Both the position numbers and the translations under genes were made by a program. The notes under the pieces are model-generated. The model searched no databases, was not told the origin of the DNA, and was given only the letters and a program-made list of their open reading frames with translations. Below, one piece after another: positions 9,897 through 19,394 of a stretch of 64,000 nt of DNA. The stretch comes from an uncultured Photobacterium sp. GTDB lineage: Bacteria; Pseudomonadota; Gammaproteobacteria; Enterobacterales; Vibrionaceae. The stretch spans positions 62,001-126,000 of the forward strand of contig NZ_CANMZV010000005.1 in assembly GCF_947502415.1 (NCBI RefSeq). Reading direction: 5' to 3'. How positions within the stretch are numbered: position 1 is the first letter of the stretch; each line of letters starts with the position of its first letter.

Positions 9897-11387
9897 ATGA
9901 TTCCTGTTGTTGCCCTTGTCGGGCGCCCGAACGTGGGTAAATCGACGTTATTCAACCGTCTTACCCGTACAAGGGATGCGCTGGTTGCTGATTTTCCTGG
10001 CCTAACAAGGGATCGTAAGTACGGTAAAGCTGAGCTTGAAGAGCACGAATTTATTGTTATCGATACCGGTGGTATCGACGGTACCGAAGATGGTGTTGAA
10101 ACCAAGATGGCCGAACAGTCATTGGCTGCTATTGAAGAAGCTGATGTTGTACTGTTCCTGGTTGATGGCCGTGCAGGCCTGACTGTAGCAGATGAAGCGA
10201 TTGCTAAGCATCTTCGAAGCCGTGAAAAGCCGACATTCCTGGTTGTGAACAAGATCGATGGTATTGATGCCGACAGTGCCTGTGCCGAGTTCTGGCAGTT
10301 AGGTGTTGATGCGATGTACCAAATTGCAGCGGCGCAGAACCGTGGTGTGACGGCCCTGATGGAACGTGCGCTGGCTCCTTTTGCTGAGTCTTTGAAAGGC
10401 ACGGAAGAAGGTGAAGAGCCAAGCATTGAAGATCTGACTTCGGTTGAAGATATTGAAAATGCGAACTTGTCTGAGGCGGATGCTGAAGCTGCGTATAAGC
10501 GCTTGCAAGAGCAGCCGATCAAGTTGGCGATCATTGGCCGCCCGAATGTGGGTAAATCGACTCTGACTAACCGTATCCTCGGTGAAGAACGGGTTGTGGT
10601 TTACGATATGCCGGGTACAACTCGTGACTCTATCTATATTCCGATGGAGCGTGATGGCCAGGAGTATGTTCTGATTGACACCGCGGGTATCCGTCGTCGT
10701 AAGAACATGCACGAAGCTGTCGAGAAGTTCTCGGTGATCCAGACGCTGAAAGCTGTTGAAGATGCTAACGTAGTTCTGCTGGTTATCGATGCTCGTGAAA
10801 ATATTTCGGATCAGGATTTGAGTCTGCTGGGCTTTGCCTTGAATGCCGGTCGTTCACTGGTTATTGCGGTTAACAAGTGGGATGGTCTGGATAACGAAGT
10901 GAAAGAGCGTGTTAAGTCTGAACTTGACCGTCGTCTTGGTTTTGTTGATTTTGCCCGTATCCACTTTATTTCGGCACTGCACGGTACCGGTGTTGGTCAC
11001 CTTTATGAGTCTGTACAGGAAGCTTACCAATCGGCGACCAAGCGTATCAGTACTTCAATGCTGACTCGTATTATGCAGATGGCACAAGATGACCACCAGC
11101 CGCCAATGGTTCGTGGTCGCCGTGTGAAACTGAAGTATGCGCACGCCGGTGGTTATAACCCGCCGATTATCGTGGTTCACGGTAACTTGGTTAATGAGCT
11201 ACCTGGTTCGTACAAGCGTTACTTGATGAATTATTACCGCAAGTCACTGGAAATGATGGGGACACCGATCCGTATTCAGTTCCAGAGCAGCGAGAACCCA
11301 TTTGAAAGTAAGAAGCAGAAGCTGACTATCTCTCAGGAGCGTCAACGCAAGCGTCTGACAAGTGCACTGAAGAACCGAGATAAATAA
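9897..11387 (+). CDS. der: Double-domain ribosome-assembly GTPase Der (EngA)
   Basis: A 496-residue GTPase needed for 50S subunit maturation. Two tandem G domains are visible: the first with GRPNVGKST at 9-17, DTGG and NKID; the second with GRPNVGKST from about residue 215, DTAG and NKWD. They are joined by an acidic linker (about 165-200) and followed by the KH-like C-terminal domain. The 182-base leader and downstream terminator suggest an independent promoter as well as readthrough from bamB. Confidence 0.98.
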   Translation: MIPVVALVGRPNVGKSTLFNRLTRTRDALVADFPGLTRDRKYGKAELEEHEFIVIDTGGIDGTEDGVETKMAEQSLAAIEEADVVLFLVDGRAGLTVADEAIAKHLRSREKPTFLVVNKIDGIDADSACAEFWQLGVDAMYQIAAAQNRGVTALMERALAPFAESLKGTEEGEEPSIEDLTSVEDIENANLSEADAEAAYKRLQEQPIKLAIIGRPNVGKSTLTNRILGEERVVVYDMPGTTRDSIYIPMERDGQEYVLIDTAGIRRRKNMHEAVEKFSVIQTLKAVEDANVVLLVIDARENISDQDLSLLGFALNAGRSLVIAVNKWDGLDNEVKERVKSELDRRLGFVDFARIHFISALHGTGVGHLYESVQEAYQSATKRISTSMLTRIMQMAQDDHQPPMVRGRRVKLKYAHAGGYNPPIIVVHGNLVNELPGSYKRYLMNYYRKSLEMMGTPIRIQFQSSENPFESKKQKLTISQERQRKRLTSALKNRDK

Positions 11388-11424
11388 GATAAGCATCAGG
11401 TGATGATGTCACTGGCTTTTATCG

Positions 11425-11457
11425 AAAAAACCCAGCCTAAAAGGCTGGGTTTTTTTA
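11425..11457 (+). terminator. Intrinsic terminator of der
   Basis: AAAAAACCCAGCCT-aaa-AGGCTGGGTTTTTTT, a strong 8-10 bp stem with flanking A and T runs; could work in both directions. Confidence 0.93.
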
Positions 11458-11510
11458 TCTCTTACAGACAGTATAAAATGTCGTAATTATCTATAGTCAA
11501 AGGAAAGTCC

Positions 11511-12386
11511 ATGTCTGCAGTAACTCCAACCGACGTATTATTTACCGAGCCACAATGGCAGACAGTAGCCGAGATCCAGTTGTGCGTTCCGGCAGCCTCT
11601 GGCGGAAGCTGGTTAGTCACCACTCAGACGCCGTTTCATCCGGTCAGCCATATCTGGCCGGATCATCCAGCGGATCGTGGCGAGGTTATGGTTGACGGAA
11701 CCAGCTATAAGGTAGTCGGTTGTTATACCGGTGCTGTAGAGCTGGAAACGAAAGCATTGTATGTTGATGCTTATATTCCGGTTAAACGCAATGAACCGGG
11801 CTGGGTGTTTGTTGTTGTTCATCATATTGAGCATGAATTGGCATTATCGGCTGGTACTGAAGTAGAGCTTAAGGTGGATCAAGCTTATCAGCAGGCATTG
11901 AGCCGTGCACATAGTGGCGGTCATTTGTCTTCTCTGGCGCTGAATAAGGTCTTGCACCATGACTTTTGGCGTAAGGATGCCTCGCGTAAAGATGAAATGG
12001 GGCATTATGATTTCCACAGTTATGCCCAGACAGAAAGCCGGGTGAGTGAAGATTGCAGCACCGATACGTATCGTCTGGGTAAGACGCTGCGCAAACGTGG
12101 GCTGAACAGCGCCGATCTTATTGAACAGCTTGATGCAGTGGTGGCACATAGGGTGAATCAGCAGTTGGAAATCTGGCGACAACAGGGGACTGTTGTGACC
12201 ATGCATCGCGAAGGCAAGGCGCTGACTGACAGCCGTTACTGGCAATGTGAATTGGAGGATTGCCTGGTGGAGATCCCTTGTGGTGGCACACATATCAATT
12301 CTTTAGCAGAATACGGTAAGCTCGAAGTGGAATTTCAGTTAGTGAGTGATCAGGAACTCATTATGCTGACGAAGACCAGTGCTTAA
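11511..12386 (+). CDS. Free-standing alanyl-tRNA editing protein, AlaX-like
   Basis: A 291-residue protein with the editing-domain zinc motif of alanyl- and threonyl-tRNA synthetases: H134-SGG-H138 and C257-GGT-H261. Stand-alone AlaX proteins hydrolyse mischarged Ser- or Gly-tRNA-Ala in trans. There is no class II aminoacylation core, so it is an editing factor only. The N-terminal 120 residues look like the beta-barrel found before the editing domain in AlaX type 2 proteins. It sits between two terminators and is thus monocistronic. The neighbouring gap carries the crtS candidate; I recall a homologue at the same place in V. cholerae. The chemical role is well supported, the exact substrate is not. 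Confidence 0.85.
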   Translation: MSAVTPTDVLFTEPQWQTVAEIQLCVPAASGGSWLVTTQTPFHPVSHIWPDHPADRGEVMVDGTSYKVVGCYTGAVELETKALYVDAYIPVKRNEPGWVFVVVHHIEHELALSAGTEVELKVDQAYQQALSRAHSGGHLSSLALNKVLHHDFWRKDASRKDEMGHYDFHSYAQTESRVSEDCSTDTYRLGKTLRKRGLNSADLIEQLDAVVAHRVNQQLEIWRQQGTVVTMHREGKALTDSRYWQCELEDCLVEIPCGGTHINSLAEYGKLEVEFQLVSDQELIMLTKTSA

Positions 12387-12398
12387 TTCGCTTTTGAG

Positions 12399-12428
12399 AA
12401 AAAATCGCCCGATATGGCGATTTTTTTA
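12399..12428 (+). terminator. Intrinsic terminator of the AlaX-like gene
   Basis: AAAAATCGCC-cgatat-GGCGATTTTTTT: a 6-bp stem with a seven-T tail. Confidence 0.85.
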
Positions 12429-12534
12429 TATCTTTCAAAAAGCTGGTTTCTGTAATTTATCTCTGTCAGTTCGGTGTTATAAGCTTTGTTATCAGTAACA
12501 ATTATAAAAAATATCACTTTGGAATGCTATTCTG

Positions 12535-12563
12535 TTTGATTTGATTTGATTTGATTTGATTTG
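12535..12563 (+). repeat. Pentanucleotide tandem repeat TTTGA x5
   Basis: Five exact TTTGA copies (12535-12559) followed by TTTG. The unit is prone to slippage. It lies in the gene-free interval just left of the GATC cluster, so copy number could alter spacing there but not a reading frame. Confidence 0.9.
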
Positions 12564-12564
12564 T

Positions 12565-12830
12565 TTTGTACTTGATCTTTGGGTTTCCAAGGGAAGTGTA
12601 AGAATAAAACTCTATTTAAAATCCAAATGCAGAATATGTAACTTATGCTTTCGGGATGTGTATTGATAAATATTCTTTTGGTACCTGATCGCTGATCACG
12701 ATGGCTTTTAAAGTTGATCAACAGATTTACGAACGATCAAGCGTCCTAAGAATTAATGGATAGAATTGATCTTTTTGCGATCTGTGTATTTTGTTGCTTT
12801 AGTACTGTGAATGATCGATGATCATCCGTA
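12565..12830. promoter_or_regulatory. crtS: Candidate crtS, chromosome 2 replication-triggering site (GATC cluster)
   Basis: GATC occurs at 12574, 12687, 12694, 12716, 12735, 12768, 12779, 12813 and 12820: nine sites in about 250 bases, eight of them in 137 bases, where roughly one per 256 is expected at random. Two are the centres of perfect 10-base palindromes, GTTGATCAAC at 12713 and GATGATCATC at 12817, sharing the TGATCA core known from RctB iterons. No gene is present. The position, between the AlaX-like gene and the zinc-ribbon gene with xseA-guaB beyond, is the same as I recall for V. cholerae crtS between VC0764 and VC0765. In that system RctB and Lrp bind the site, and its replication licenses oriC2. 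The clustering and palindromes are seen; the identity is inferred from synteny. Confidence 0.72.
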
Positions 12831-12900
12831 ATGGTTATAGGAAAGAGTATCGGGTTTATACTGTTCCCTGTAGGTATTAAATAAGTTTTAAGGGATAAAC

Positions 12901-13128
12901 ATGAGCGATAATATTTGCCCGGATTGTCAGAATGACCTGGATTGGAAAGATGGTCAGTATTATTGTGAGACTTGCCAGCACCCGGTGAAGAAACGGGCGT
13001 TTTGTCCGGAGTGCGACAGTGAACTGGAAAAGCTGCAGGCCTGTGGAGCGGCGAGCTATTTTTGTAATAGCTGTAATGAGCTGAAATCCAAGTCTCGGGT
13101 CAAAATTACTTTTGAAGCGGTGAAGTAA
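12901..13128 (+). CDS. yfgJ: Small zinc-ribbon protein, YfgJ family
   Basis: A 75-residue protein made of two zinc ribbons: C6-x2-C9 with C22-x2-C25, and C35-x2-C38 with C55-x2-C58. E. coli YfgJ (DUF1407), next to der and xseA, has the same pattern. Function is unknown; nucleic-acid or protein contact is only a guess from the fold. AAGGGATAAAC precedes the ATG. Its promoter must lie within or near the crtS candidate, so transcription of this gene and the replication site may interact. Confidence 0.88.
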   Translation: MSDNICPDCQNDLDWKDGQYYCETCQHPVKKRAFCPECDSELEKLQACGAASYFCNSCNELKSKSRVKITFEAVK

Positions 13129-13147
13129 CTGTCTTTTATCTCATTTT

Positions 13148-13173
13148 GCGGAAAGCTCAGCTTTCCGCTTTCA
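13148..13173 (+). terminator. Hairpin after yfgJ
   Basis: GCGGAAAGC-tca-GCTTTCCGC, perfect 9-bp stem followed by TTTC. A probable terminator with a short T tail. Confidence 0.65.
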
Positions 13174-13437
13174 ATTAGCAAATTCCTTTTCTATTAACTC
13201 ATTTCTTTTTTGTTCTCTGTTTTGTTCCCACACCAGCCTTTATTCCTGCTTTTAAACTCCCCCTTCGGGAGCGTTTCAGTCGCTCGATAATGGCCCAAAA
13301 TTGCTTTGATGTAGAGGCCACTATATCTTCATCAATTTAGGTTGTTCTCAAGCGTCTGAAAACGTTCTGATTGGATCAGATTATTGTTCAGTTTGGTATT
13401 AAAAGTGGTAAATCGAAAGTAATCACGGTATTTCATT
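13174..13437. other. Gene-free interval before Fur box
   Basis: No reading frame with coding character and no RNA gene is recognised here. Together with the following operator and pseudogene it is a decaying accessory insert between yfgJ and xseA. Confidence 0.6.
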
Positions 13438-13456
13438 GATAATGATTATCATAATA
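13438..13456 (+). promoter_or_regulatory. Fur box
   Basis: GATAATGATTATCATAATA matches the 19-base Fur consensus GATAATGATAATCATTATC at 16 of 19 positions. It lies 28 bases before the ATG of the broken ABC ATPase gene, implying that the ancestral transporter was iron-repressed. Confidence 0.8.
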
Positions 13457-13484
13457 TTGTTCGATGACTAATAGGGATATTGGC

Positions 13485-14143
13485 ATGACATCAAGATCAC
13501 TATTGTTGCAAGTAGATAACCTCTCCGTTTCTTTCCGGATGGAAGATGAAACCGTTTATGCGGTGAAAGGGATTTCTTTTTATCTTGAAAAAGAAAGACA
13601 TTGGCTTTGGTCGGGGAATCCGGTTCTGGTAAGTCGGTATCATCTAGTAGCATTATGGGGCTGCTGCCCTCGAATGCGATTGTCGATCCGTCAAGCTCCA
13701 TTCAGTCCCAACAGCAGGAATTGCTCAGTATGGCGGAAAAAGCGCTCCGAAGTGTTCGCGGTGATTGGATAGCGATGATCCTTCAAGAGCCGATGACATC
13801 GTTTAATCCGTATATTCCGGTGGGGGAGCAGGTTGCCGAAGCCGTAATGTGTCACCGTAAGGTTACTCGTAAAGCGGTAATGGACGAGACATCAGCGCTC
13901 GGCCGTTCAGTGCAGCAGACTGTGCTTGAGCTTCTGAAAGATATTCAGCAGTGGCACAATATTGCTTACCTCTTTATCAGCCATGATCTCTCGGTTATCC
14001 GGGCTATTTCAGATGAAGTTATCGTGATGCAAAAAGGGGAAGTGGTGGAGCGGGGCACCGCAGATCAGATTTTCGAAGCGCCACAGCAAGCTTATACTCG
14101 GCGTTTGATTGACGCCTGTATGCTGGTAGATGAGGTAGCGTGA
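13485..14143 (+). pseudogene. Broken double-domain peptide-type ABC ATPase (YejF/DppDF-like), Fur-controlled remnant
   Basis: The first part, MTSRSLLLQVDNLSVSF to SFYLEKE, and the second, LALVGESGSGKS onward, are in different frames; a single-base loss near 13590-13596 explains it. After the Walker A (GESGSGKS) and Q-loop (ILQEPMTSFNP) of a first ATPase domain, the sequence jumps around 13875 to a DETSALGRSVQ segment and then LAYLFISHDLSVI-type residues of a second domain. The ABC signature and Walker B regions are missing. This is what a YejF-type duplicated ATPase looks like after an internal deletion of about 300 codons. The DEPTSALD motif itself has lost P and changed D to G. No partner permease or binding-protein gene remains nearby. 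Non-functional with high confidence; the ancestral substrate (siderophore or peptide) is only inferred from the Fur box. Confidence 0.88.
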
Positions 14144-14195
14144 TAGCAATCATGATTATAGATATTGTTGCGTGTTAAGGACAAAAAAAGACAAT

Positions 14196-14227
14196 AAAAA
14201 ACGCCACATTTCGATGTGGCGTTTTTA
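14196..14227. terminator. Bidirectional terminator between ABC remnant and xseA
   Basis: AAAAAACGCCACAT-ttcg-ATGTGGCGTTTTT: perfect 10-bp stem with a TTCG tetraloop and A/T runs on both sides, serving the converging pseudogene and xseA. Confidence 0.93.
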
Positions 14228-14275
14228 ATGTCTCCAAGGATATTTTGTGCCTGTCCCTGAATCTTATTCCTGCGT

Positions 14276-15619
14276 TTATTCTTGGACTACTGAACGAATT
14301 TCTCCGTCTGCAACCGTGGTGTGCAGGGTGTCGCCAGACTTTACCTGCGCGGCTTTGCGGATGACCTTGCCTTTGGCATCTTGGGTGATGGAGTAGCCGC
14401 GTCCCAAGGTAGCCAACGGGCTGACAGTCTCCAGCTTTTCTGCAGCCAATGCCAGTTTATGGTTTGCATTAAGCAGGCGGCGATCCATGGCATCCAGCAG
14501 GCGGTGTTTGGTTTGTTCCAGACAGCTACTTTGTTGCTGGAGCAGGTGTACCGGAGAGTGCAAAGCCAGTTTGTATTCGGCATGGCTGATATGTTGCTGG
14601 TGGCCACTTATCAGTTGGCGCATTGCCCGTTCCATCCGGCTCGAAAGCTCATCCAGCAGCTGTTGTTGCTGATTAAGCCGAACCTGCGGATGCTGACGAT
14701 CCAACCTGTGCTGGAGGTTGATGATTCTTGCCTGCTGTCCGGAGAGATAGTGGCGTATCGCATGGCGAAGCTGCTGGGTCTTCTGGTTGATTTTCTGGGT
14801 CTGGTGCGTCATGTCCCGGCTGATCAGCTCCGCAGCTGCAGACGGTGTCGGGGCCCGAACATCAGCAACAAAATCGGCAATGGTGACATCAACCTCATGG
14901 CCGACGGCACTGACAATTGGGATCTGGCTGGCAGTAATAGTGCGGGCCACAATTTCTTCGTTGAAGGCCCACAAATCTTCCAGCGAGCCACCGCCACGGC
15001 CGACAATCAGGACATCACATTCCTGGCGGGCATTAGCCCGGCCGATAGCCTGAGCAATCGAGATCGCAGCGCCTTCTCCCTGCACCATAGTCGGATAGAT
15101 AACGACAGGCAGGCCGGGGTCTCGGCGTTGAAGTACGTTCAGAATATCGTGCAGGGCAGCACCGGTTTTTGAGGTAATGATACCGACACAGTTAGGCTGT
15201 TCCGGCAACGGTTTTTTCAGCGACTGAGCAAACAGCCCTTCGGCTGCCAGCGACATTTTTAGCTGTTCAAATTGTTGCTGGAGTCGGCCGTCGCCTTCCG
15301 GCTGCATGCTCTCGATGATCAGCTGGTAGTCACCGCGCGGTTCATACAGCGATAGGCGGGCTTTGACCAGAACCTGAGTACCGTTACTCGGCTTGAATGT
15401 TACCCGACGATTGTTACCGCGGAACATGGCACACTTAACCTGAGCCCGAGAATCTTTAAGGGTGAAGTACCAGTGGCCGGACACCGGCATCGATAGATTA
15501 GACAGTTCACCGACCAGCCAGACGACACCCATTTCGTTTTCAAGGATAAGGCGAACTTGGGCATTAAGGCTGGAAACTGTATAGATGCGATCGTTAGATT
15601 GAGTTTGTTGGGCAAACAT
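14276..15619 (-). CDS. xseA: Exodeoxyribonuclease VII large subunit
   Basis: A 447-residue protein (E. coli 456) forming, with XseB, the ATP-independent single-strand exonuclease VII. N-terminal OB fold ([29 protein letters not shown]), catalytic core with [16 protein letters not shown] and [29 protein letters not shown], then long coiled-coil helices and a C-terminal strand GRGYSIT. The ATG at 15619 gives the expected MFAQQTQ-type N-terminus; a GTG 22 codons upstream is less likely. Its partner xseB lies at about 50.6 kb. It is divergent from guaB, as in E. coli. Confidence 0.96.
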   Translation of the reverse strand: MFAQQTQSNDRIYTVSSLNAQVRLILENEMGVVWLVGELSNLSMPVSGHWYFTLKDSRAQVKCAMFRGNNRRVTFKPSNGTQVLVKARLSLYEPRGDYQLIIESMQPEGDGRLQQQFEQLKMSLAAEGLFAQSLKKPLPEQPNCVGIITSKTGAALHDILNVLQRRDPGLPVVIYPTMVQGEGAAISIAQAIGRANARQECDVLIVGRGGGSLEDLWAFNEEIVARTITASQIPIVSAVGHEVDVTIADFVADVRAPTPSAAAELISRDMTHQTQKINQKTQQLRHAIRHYLSGQQARIINLQHRLDRQHPQVRLNQQQQLLDELSSRMERAMRQLISGHQQHISHAEYKLALHSPVHLLQQQSSCLEQTKHRLLDAMDRRLLNANHKLALAAEKLETVSPLATLGRGYSITQDAKGKVIRKAAQVKSGDTLHTTVADGEIRSVVQE

Positions 15620-15804
15620 GGTCACGAGGCTGGACACCTGCTGTAGAGAGGTTAAGTAGTGTACGGAAATGTAACGAAAAATCACCAGGCAGATCTATGG
15701 ACAGATCTTGACCGTAATTGAAAGACCGCAACACCGGAAACTTAACCGAAATATATTACAGATCAACAAAAAAATGTCAATAAAAAAATTTTAAAAATTA
15801 CTAG

Positions 15805-15816
15805 CCAAACGATTGC
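15805..15816 (+). promoter_or_regulatory. PurR-like operator of guaB
   Basis: CCAAACGATTGC matches the palindromic core GCAAACGTTTGC at 10 of 12 bases and lies just upstream of a TATAAT box at 15825-15830, a placement suited to repression by the purine repressor. Confidence 0.68.
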
Positions 15817-15824
15817 ACCCTACG

Positions 15825-15830
15825 TATAAT
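15825..15830 (+). promoter_or_regulatory. guaB -10 box
   Basis: A perfect TATAAT 54 bases before the guaB ATG. No convincing -35 is seen at standard spacing. Confidence 0.6.
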
Positions 15831-15884
15831 TTGTCCGCAATATTTTATCCTTCTTTAAACCTCTACTTGGTGTGAGATATTGCA

Positions 15885-17348
15885 ATGTTACGAATCAAAC
15901 AAGAAGCTTTGACTTTCGATGATGTCCTGCTGGTTCCAGCCCACTCAACTGTACTGCCTAACACTGCCGATCTGCGCACCCGCCTGACGAAAGATATTTC
16001 GCTGAATATCCCAATGGTTTCAGCGTCAATGGATACCGTCACAGAAGGTCGCCTGGCTATCGCCCTTGCTCAAGAAGGCGGTATCGGCTTTATTCACAAG
16101 AATATGTCGATTGAGAAGCAGGCCAATGAAGTTCGTATGGTGAAAAAGTTCGAAGCCGGCGTGGTTTCTGAACCTGTTACGGTTAAACCGTACAACACCA
16201 TCGAAGATGTGAAACGTCTGACTGCTGAAAATGGTTTCGCTGGCTACCCGGTTGTTTCTGATAACAACGAGCTAGTGGGTATCATTACTGGTCGTGACGT
16301 CCGCTTTGTTACTGACCTTTCTTTGAAAGTAGAAGAAGTGATGACACCTAAAGACAAGCTGGCTTCAGCGAAAGAGGGTGCCTCACGCGAAGAAGTGGAA
16401 GCGATCATGCAACAGCACCGTGTTGAAAAAGTGCTGCTTGTGAATGGTGACTTCCAGCTACGTGGCATGATTACAGCCAAAGATTTCCAGAAAGCAGAGC
16501 GTAAGCCAAATGCATGTAAAGATGAATTTGGTCGCTTGCGTGTTGGTGCTGCGGTTGGTGCCGGTGCCGGTAATGAAGAGCGTGTGAAGGCGCTGGTTGA
16601 AGCTGGTGTTGACGTTCTGCTTATCGACTCTTCTCACGGCCACTCTGAAGGTGTGCTACAGCGCATCCGTGAAACCCGTGAGGCACACCCTGAACTGCCA
16701 ATCGTTGGTGGTAACGTGGCCACAGCTGAAGGTGCTCGTGCCCTGATTGAAGCCGGTGTAAGCGCTGTTAAAGTGGGTATCGGCCCAGGTTCTATCTGTA
16801 CAACCCGTATCGTAACTGGTGTTGGTGTTCCTCAGATCACCGCTATCGCAGAAGCTGCTGCGGTTGCTAACGAATACGACATTCCTGTTATTGCTGATGG
16901 TGGTATCCGTTTCTCTGGCGATATGTGTAAAGCAATTGCGGCTGGTGCTTCGTGTGTAATGGTTGGCTCTATGTTTGCCGGTACCGAAGAAGCACCGGGT
17001 GAAGTTGAGCTTTACCAGGGTCGTGCTTATAAATCTTACCGTGGTATGGGCTCACTGGGCGCGATGTCAAAAGGCTCTTCTGACCGTTACTTCCAGTCTG
17101 ATAACGCTGCTGACAAGCTGGTACCTGAAGGTATCGAAGGCCGTGTTGCTTATAAAGGCCACATGAAAGAAATTGTTCACCAGCAAATGGGCGGCTTGCG
17201 TTCAAGCATGGGGCTGACTGGCTCGGCGACGATTGAAGAGCTGCGTACTAAAGCTGAATTTGTTCGTATCTCTGGTGCTGGTATGCAAGAGTCACACGTT
17301 CACGATGTAACTATCACAAAAGAAGCGCCAAACTACCGTCTGGGCTAA
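15885..17348 (+). CDS. guaB: Inosine-5'-monophosphate dehydrogenase
   Basis: A 487-residue enzyme oxidising IMP to XMP with NAD, the committed step to GMP. TIM barrel interrupted by a CBS-domain pair at about residues 95-200 ([22 protein letters not shown]). The catalytic cysteine is C305 in GPGSICTTR, same number as E. coli, and the mobile flap GMGSLGAM is intact. A PurR-like operator precedes it. guaA follows after 113 bases but has its own operator. Confidence 0.98.
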   Translation: MLRIKQEALTFDDVLLVPAHSTVLPNTADLRTRLTKDISLNIPMVSASMDTVTEGRLAIALAQEGGIGFIHKNMSIEKQANEVRMVKKFEAGVVSEPVTVKPYNTIEDVKRLTAENGFAGYPVVSDNNELVGIITGRDVRFVTDLSLKVEEVMTPKDKLASAKEGASREEVEAIMQQHRVEKVLLVNGDFQLRGMITAKDFQKAERKPNACKDEFGRLRVGAAVGAGAGNEERVKALVEAGVDVLLIDSSHGHSEGVLQRIRETREAHPELPIVGGNVATAEGARALIEAGVSAVKVGIGPGSICTTRIVTGVGVPQITAIAEAAAVANEYDIPVIADGGIRFSGDMCKAIAAGASCVMVGSMFAGTEEAPGEVELYQGRAYKSYRGMGSLGAMSKGSSDRYFQSDNAADKLVPEGIEGRVAYKGHMKEIVHQQMGGLRSSMGLTGSATIEELRTKAEFVRISGAGMQESHVHDVTITKEAPNYRLG

Positions 17349-17373
17349 ATTTCAGCAGCCGGATAAGCGAACG

Positions 17374-17389
17374 GCGAAAACGTTTGCCT
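17374..17389 (+). promoter_or_regulatory. PurR-like operator before guaA
   Basis: GCGAAAACGTTTGCCT keeps the AAACGTTTGC core with symmetric GC flanks. It is 88 bases before the guaA start, followed by TATAAGAT at about 17404 that could be a -10 box, suggesting a guaA promoter separate from guaB. Confidence 0.65.
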
Positions 17390-17412
17390 AAAGAAAAAAA
17401 CTGTATAAGATC

Positions 17413-17431
17413 GGGGGCGATTTTAGCCCCC
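17413..17431 (+). other. Hairpin in guaA leader
   Basis: GGGGGC-gatttta-GCCCCC, a perfect 6-bp GC stem, 30 bases before guaA, without a following T-run. It could act as a weak terminator of guaB or as a leader structure. Confidence 0.45.
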
Positions 17432-17461
17432 TCACTTCAATAATTTTGAGACAGCTCGATA

Positions 17462-19045
17462 ATGACCACGACCACAAATATTCATGACCAACGTATCCTG
17501 ATCCTGGACTTTGGATCTCAGTACACGCAGCTAATCGCACGCCGTATTCGTGAAATTGGTGTTTACTGTGAGCTATGGAGCTGGGATGTTGATGAAGCCG
17601 ACATCCGCGATTTTAATCCAAACGGTATCATTCTTTCTGGTGGTCCGGAGAGCGTAACGGAAGAGGGTTCACCTCGAGCTCCACAGTATGTGTTTGAAGC
17701 CGGTGTTCCTGTATTTGGTGTGTGTTATGGCATGCAGACGATGGCTGAGCAGCTGGGCGGTAAGGTAGCCGGTTCGACTGAACGTGAATTTGGCTATGCT
17801 CAGGTGAAAGTGGTTGAGCCAACTGATTTCTTTAAGAACATTGAAGATGCTGTGTCTGAAGATGGCACGGCATTGCTGGATGTATGGATGAGCCACGGTG
17901 ATAAAGTGGTTGAGATCCCGTCTGATTTCGTCAAAGTTGCAGAAACGGAGACTTGCCCGTATGCAGCAATGGCTAACGAAGAGAAGCACTTCTATGGTGT
18001 TCAGTTCCACCCGGAAGTGACGCACACTCGCCAGGGTATGCGTATTATCGAGAACTTCGTTATGAATATTTGTGGCTGTGAGAAGCTATGGACATCTGCC
18101 AACATCATTGAAGACGCTGTTGAGCGCATCAAAGAGCAGGTGGGTGATGACGAAGTAATTCTTGGCCTGTCTGGTGGTGTGGATTCATCCGTTGTGGCGA
18201 TGCTGATCCACCGTGCGATTGGTGACAAGCTGACTTGTGTGTTTGTTGATAACGGTCTGCTTCGTCTGAACGAAGGTGAGCAGGTAATGGAAATGTTCGG
18301 CGACCACTTTGGCCTGAACATTGTTCACGTGAAAGCAGAGCAGCGCTTCCTGAGTGCGTTGGAAGGTGAGTCTGAGCCGGAAGCGAAGCGTAAGATTATT
18401 GGCCACGTATTCGTTGACGTTTTCGATGAAGAATCGAAGAAGCTAGATAATGCGAAGTGGCTGGCACAGGGTACGATTTACCCGGATGTGATTGAATCTG
18501 CTGCTTCAAAAACAGGTAAAGCACACGTTATCAAGTCACACCACAACGTAGGTGGTCTGCCGGATGATATGGAAATGGGCCTTGTTGAACCGCTGAAAGA
18601 GCTGTTCAAAGATGAGGTTCGTAAGATTGGCCTCGAGCTTGGCCTGCCTTATAACATGCTTTACCGTCACCCGTTCCCGGGTCCAGGTTTAGGTGTACGT
18701 GTTCTGGGCGAAGTGAAGAAAGAGTACTGTGATCTGCTGCGTCGTGCTGATGCTATTTTCATTGAAGAGCTGCACAACGCTGATCTGTACCATAAAGTGT
18801 CTCAGGCATTTACCGTGTTCTTGCCAGTACGCTCTGTAGGCGTAATGGGCGACGGTCGTAAATACGACTGGGTGGTTTCTCTGCGTGCCGTTGAAACTAT
18901 CGACTTTATGACTGCGCACTGGGCGCACCTGCCATACGACTTCCTGGGTAAGGTTTCTAACCGTATCATTAACGAAGTTGACGGTATTTCCCGCGTGGTT
19001 TATGACGTATCTGGTAAGCCGCCGGCAACTATCGAGTGGGAATAA
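17462..19045 (+). CDS. guaA: GMP synthase (glutamine-hydrolysing)
   Basis: A 527-residue enzyme aminating XMP to GMP. N-terminal class I glutamine amidotransferase with nucleophile C88 (GVCYGMQ) and FHPEVTHT near residue 183; central ATP-pyrophosphatase with the PP-loop LSGGVDSS at about 238; C-terminal dimerisation domain ending KPPATIEWE. The start ATG 17462 has only a weak ribosome-binding site (GAGACAG). It completes the IMP to GMP branch with guaB. Confidence 0.98.
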   Translation: MTTTTNIHDQRILILDFGSQYTQLIARRIREIGVYCELWSWDVDEADIRDFNPNGIILSGGPESVTEEGSPRAPQYVFEAGVPVFGVCYGMQTMAEQLGGKVAGSTEREFGYAQVKVVEPTDFFKNIEDAVSEDGTALLDVWMSHGDKVVEIPSDFVKVAETETCPYAAMANEEKHFYGVQFHPEVTHTRQGMRIIENFVMNICGCEKLWTSANIIEDAVERIKEQVGDDEVILGLSGGVDSSVVAMLIHRAIGDKLTCVFVDNGLLRLNEGEQVMEMFGDHFGLNIVHVKAEQRFLSALEGESEPEAKRKIIGHVFVDVFDEESKKLDNAKWLAQGTIYPDVIESAASKTGKAHVIKSHHNVGGLPDDMEMGLVEPLKELFKDEVRKIGLELGLPYNMLYRHPFPGPGLGVRVLGEVKKEYCDLLRRADAIFIEELHNADLYHKVSQAFTVFLPVRSVGVMGDGRKYDWVVSLRAVETIDFMTAHWAHLPYDFLGKVSNRIINEVDGISRVVYDVSGKPPATIEWE

Positions 19046-19081
19046 TATCCCGTTAGATATCTGGCTTGGGCCATGATTATG

Positions 19082-19108
19082 AAAAAGGCACCTTCGGGTG
19101 CCTTTTTT
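19082..19108 (+). terminator. Intrinsic terminator of guaA
   Basis: AAAAAGGCACC-ttcg-GGTGCCTTTTTT: strong stem with UUCG-type loop and T-run. Confidence 0.93.
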
Positions 19109-19394
19109 GTTATGGGTGTTTTTCTCTGAATAAATACTGTGCTTTTATTCGCGTTGTTTATATCTGTGTTGCATATATGATCTGGTGTTGTTGGGTTCTT
19201 GTTTCTGGTTAATATCTTCTTACAATATATCCTGATGCTTTTTTGTTAATGAGTGGTTCGATATACGCTTTGTATTGAGTGATTTATTACAATCTTCTGT
19301 ATATCCCTTTGCGGGAAGTATGGATTGACTGGCGATAGAATCATTAAACACACCGCCGCAAATAAACAACATCATTAACGAGCATGGAGTACCC
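19109..19394. other. AT-rich leader of the AbgT-family transporter
   Basis: No coding frame or recognised RNA. It must carry the promoter of the downstream transporter; no operator could be named. Confidence 0.55.

Noticed and set aside
9875..10534. 219-codon Ser-rich minus-strand open frame
   Set aside because: Antisense to der; its Ser/Ala composition is the mirror of der codons.
13174..13437. Insertion-sequence remnant beside the ABC pseudogene
   Set aside because: No terminal inverted repeats, target duplication or transposase residues were found; decay by deletion is enough.
14321..15172. 283-codon plus-strand open frame
   Set aside because: Lies wholly antisense to xseA, has no family features or ribosome-binding site, and is explained by codon bias of the opposite strand.
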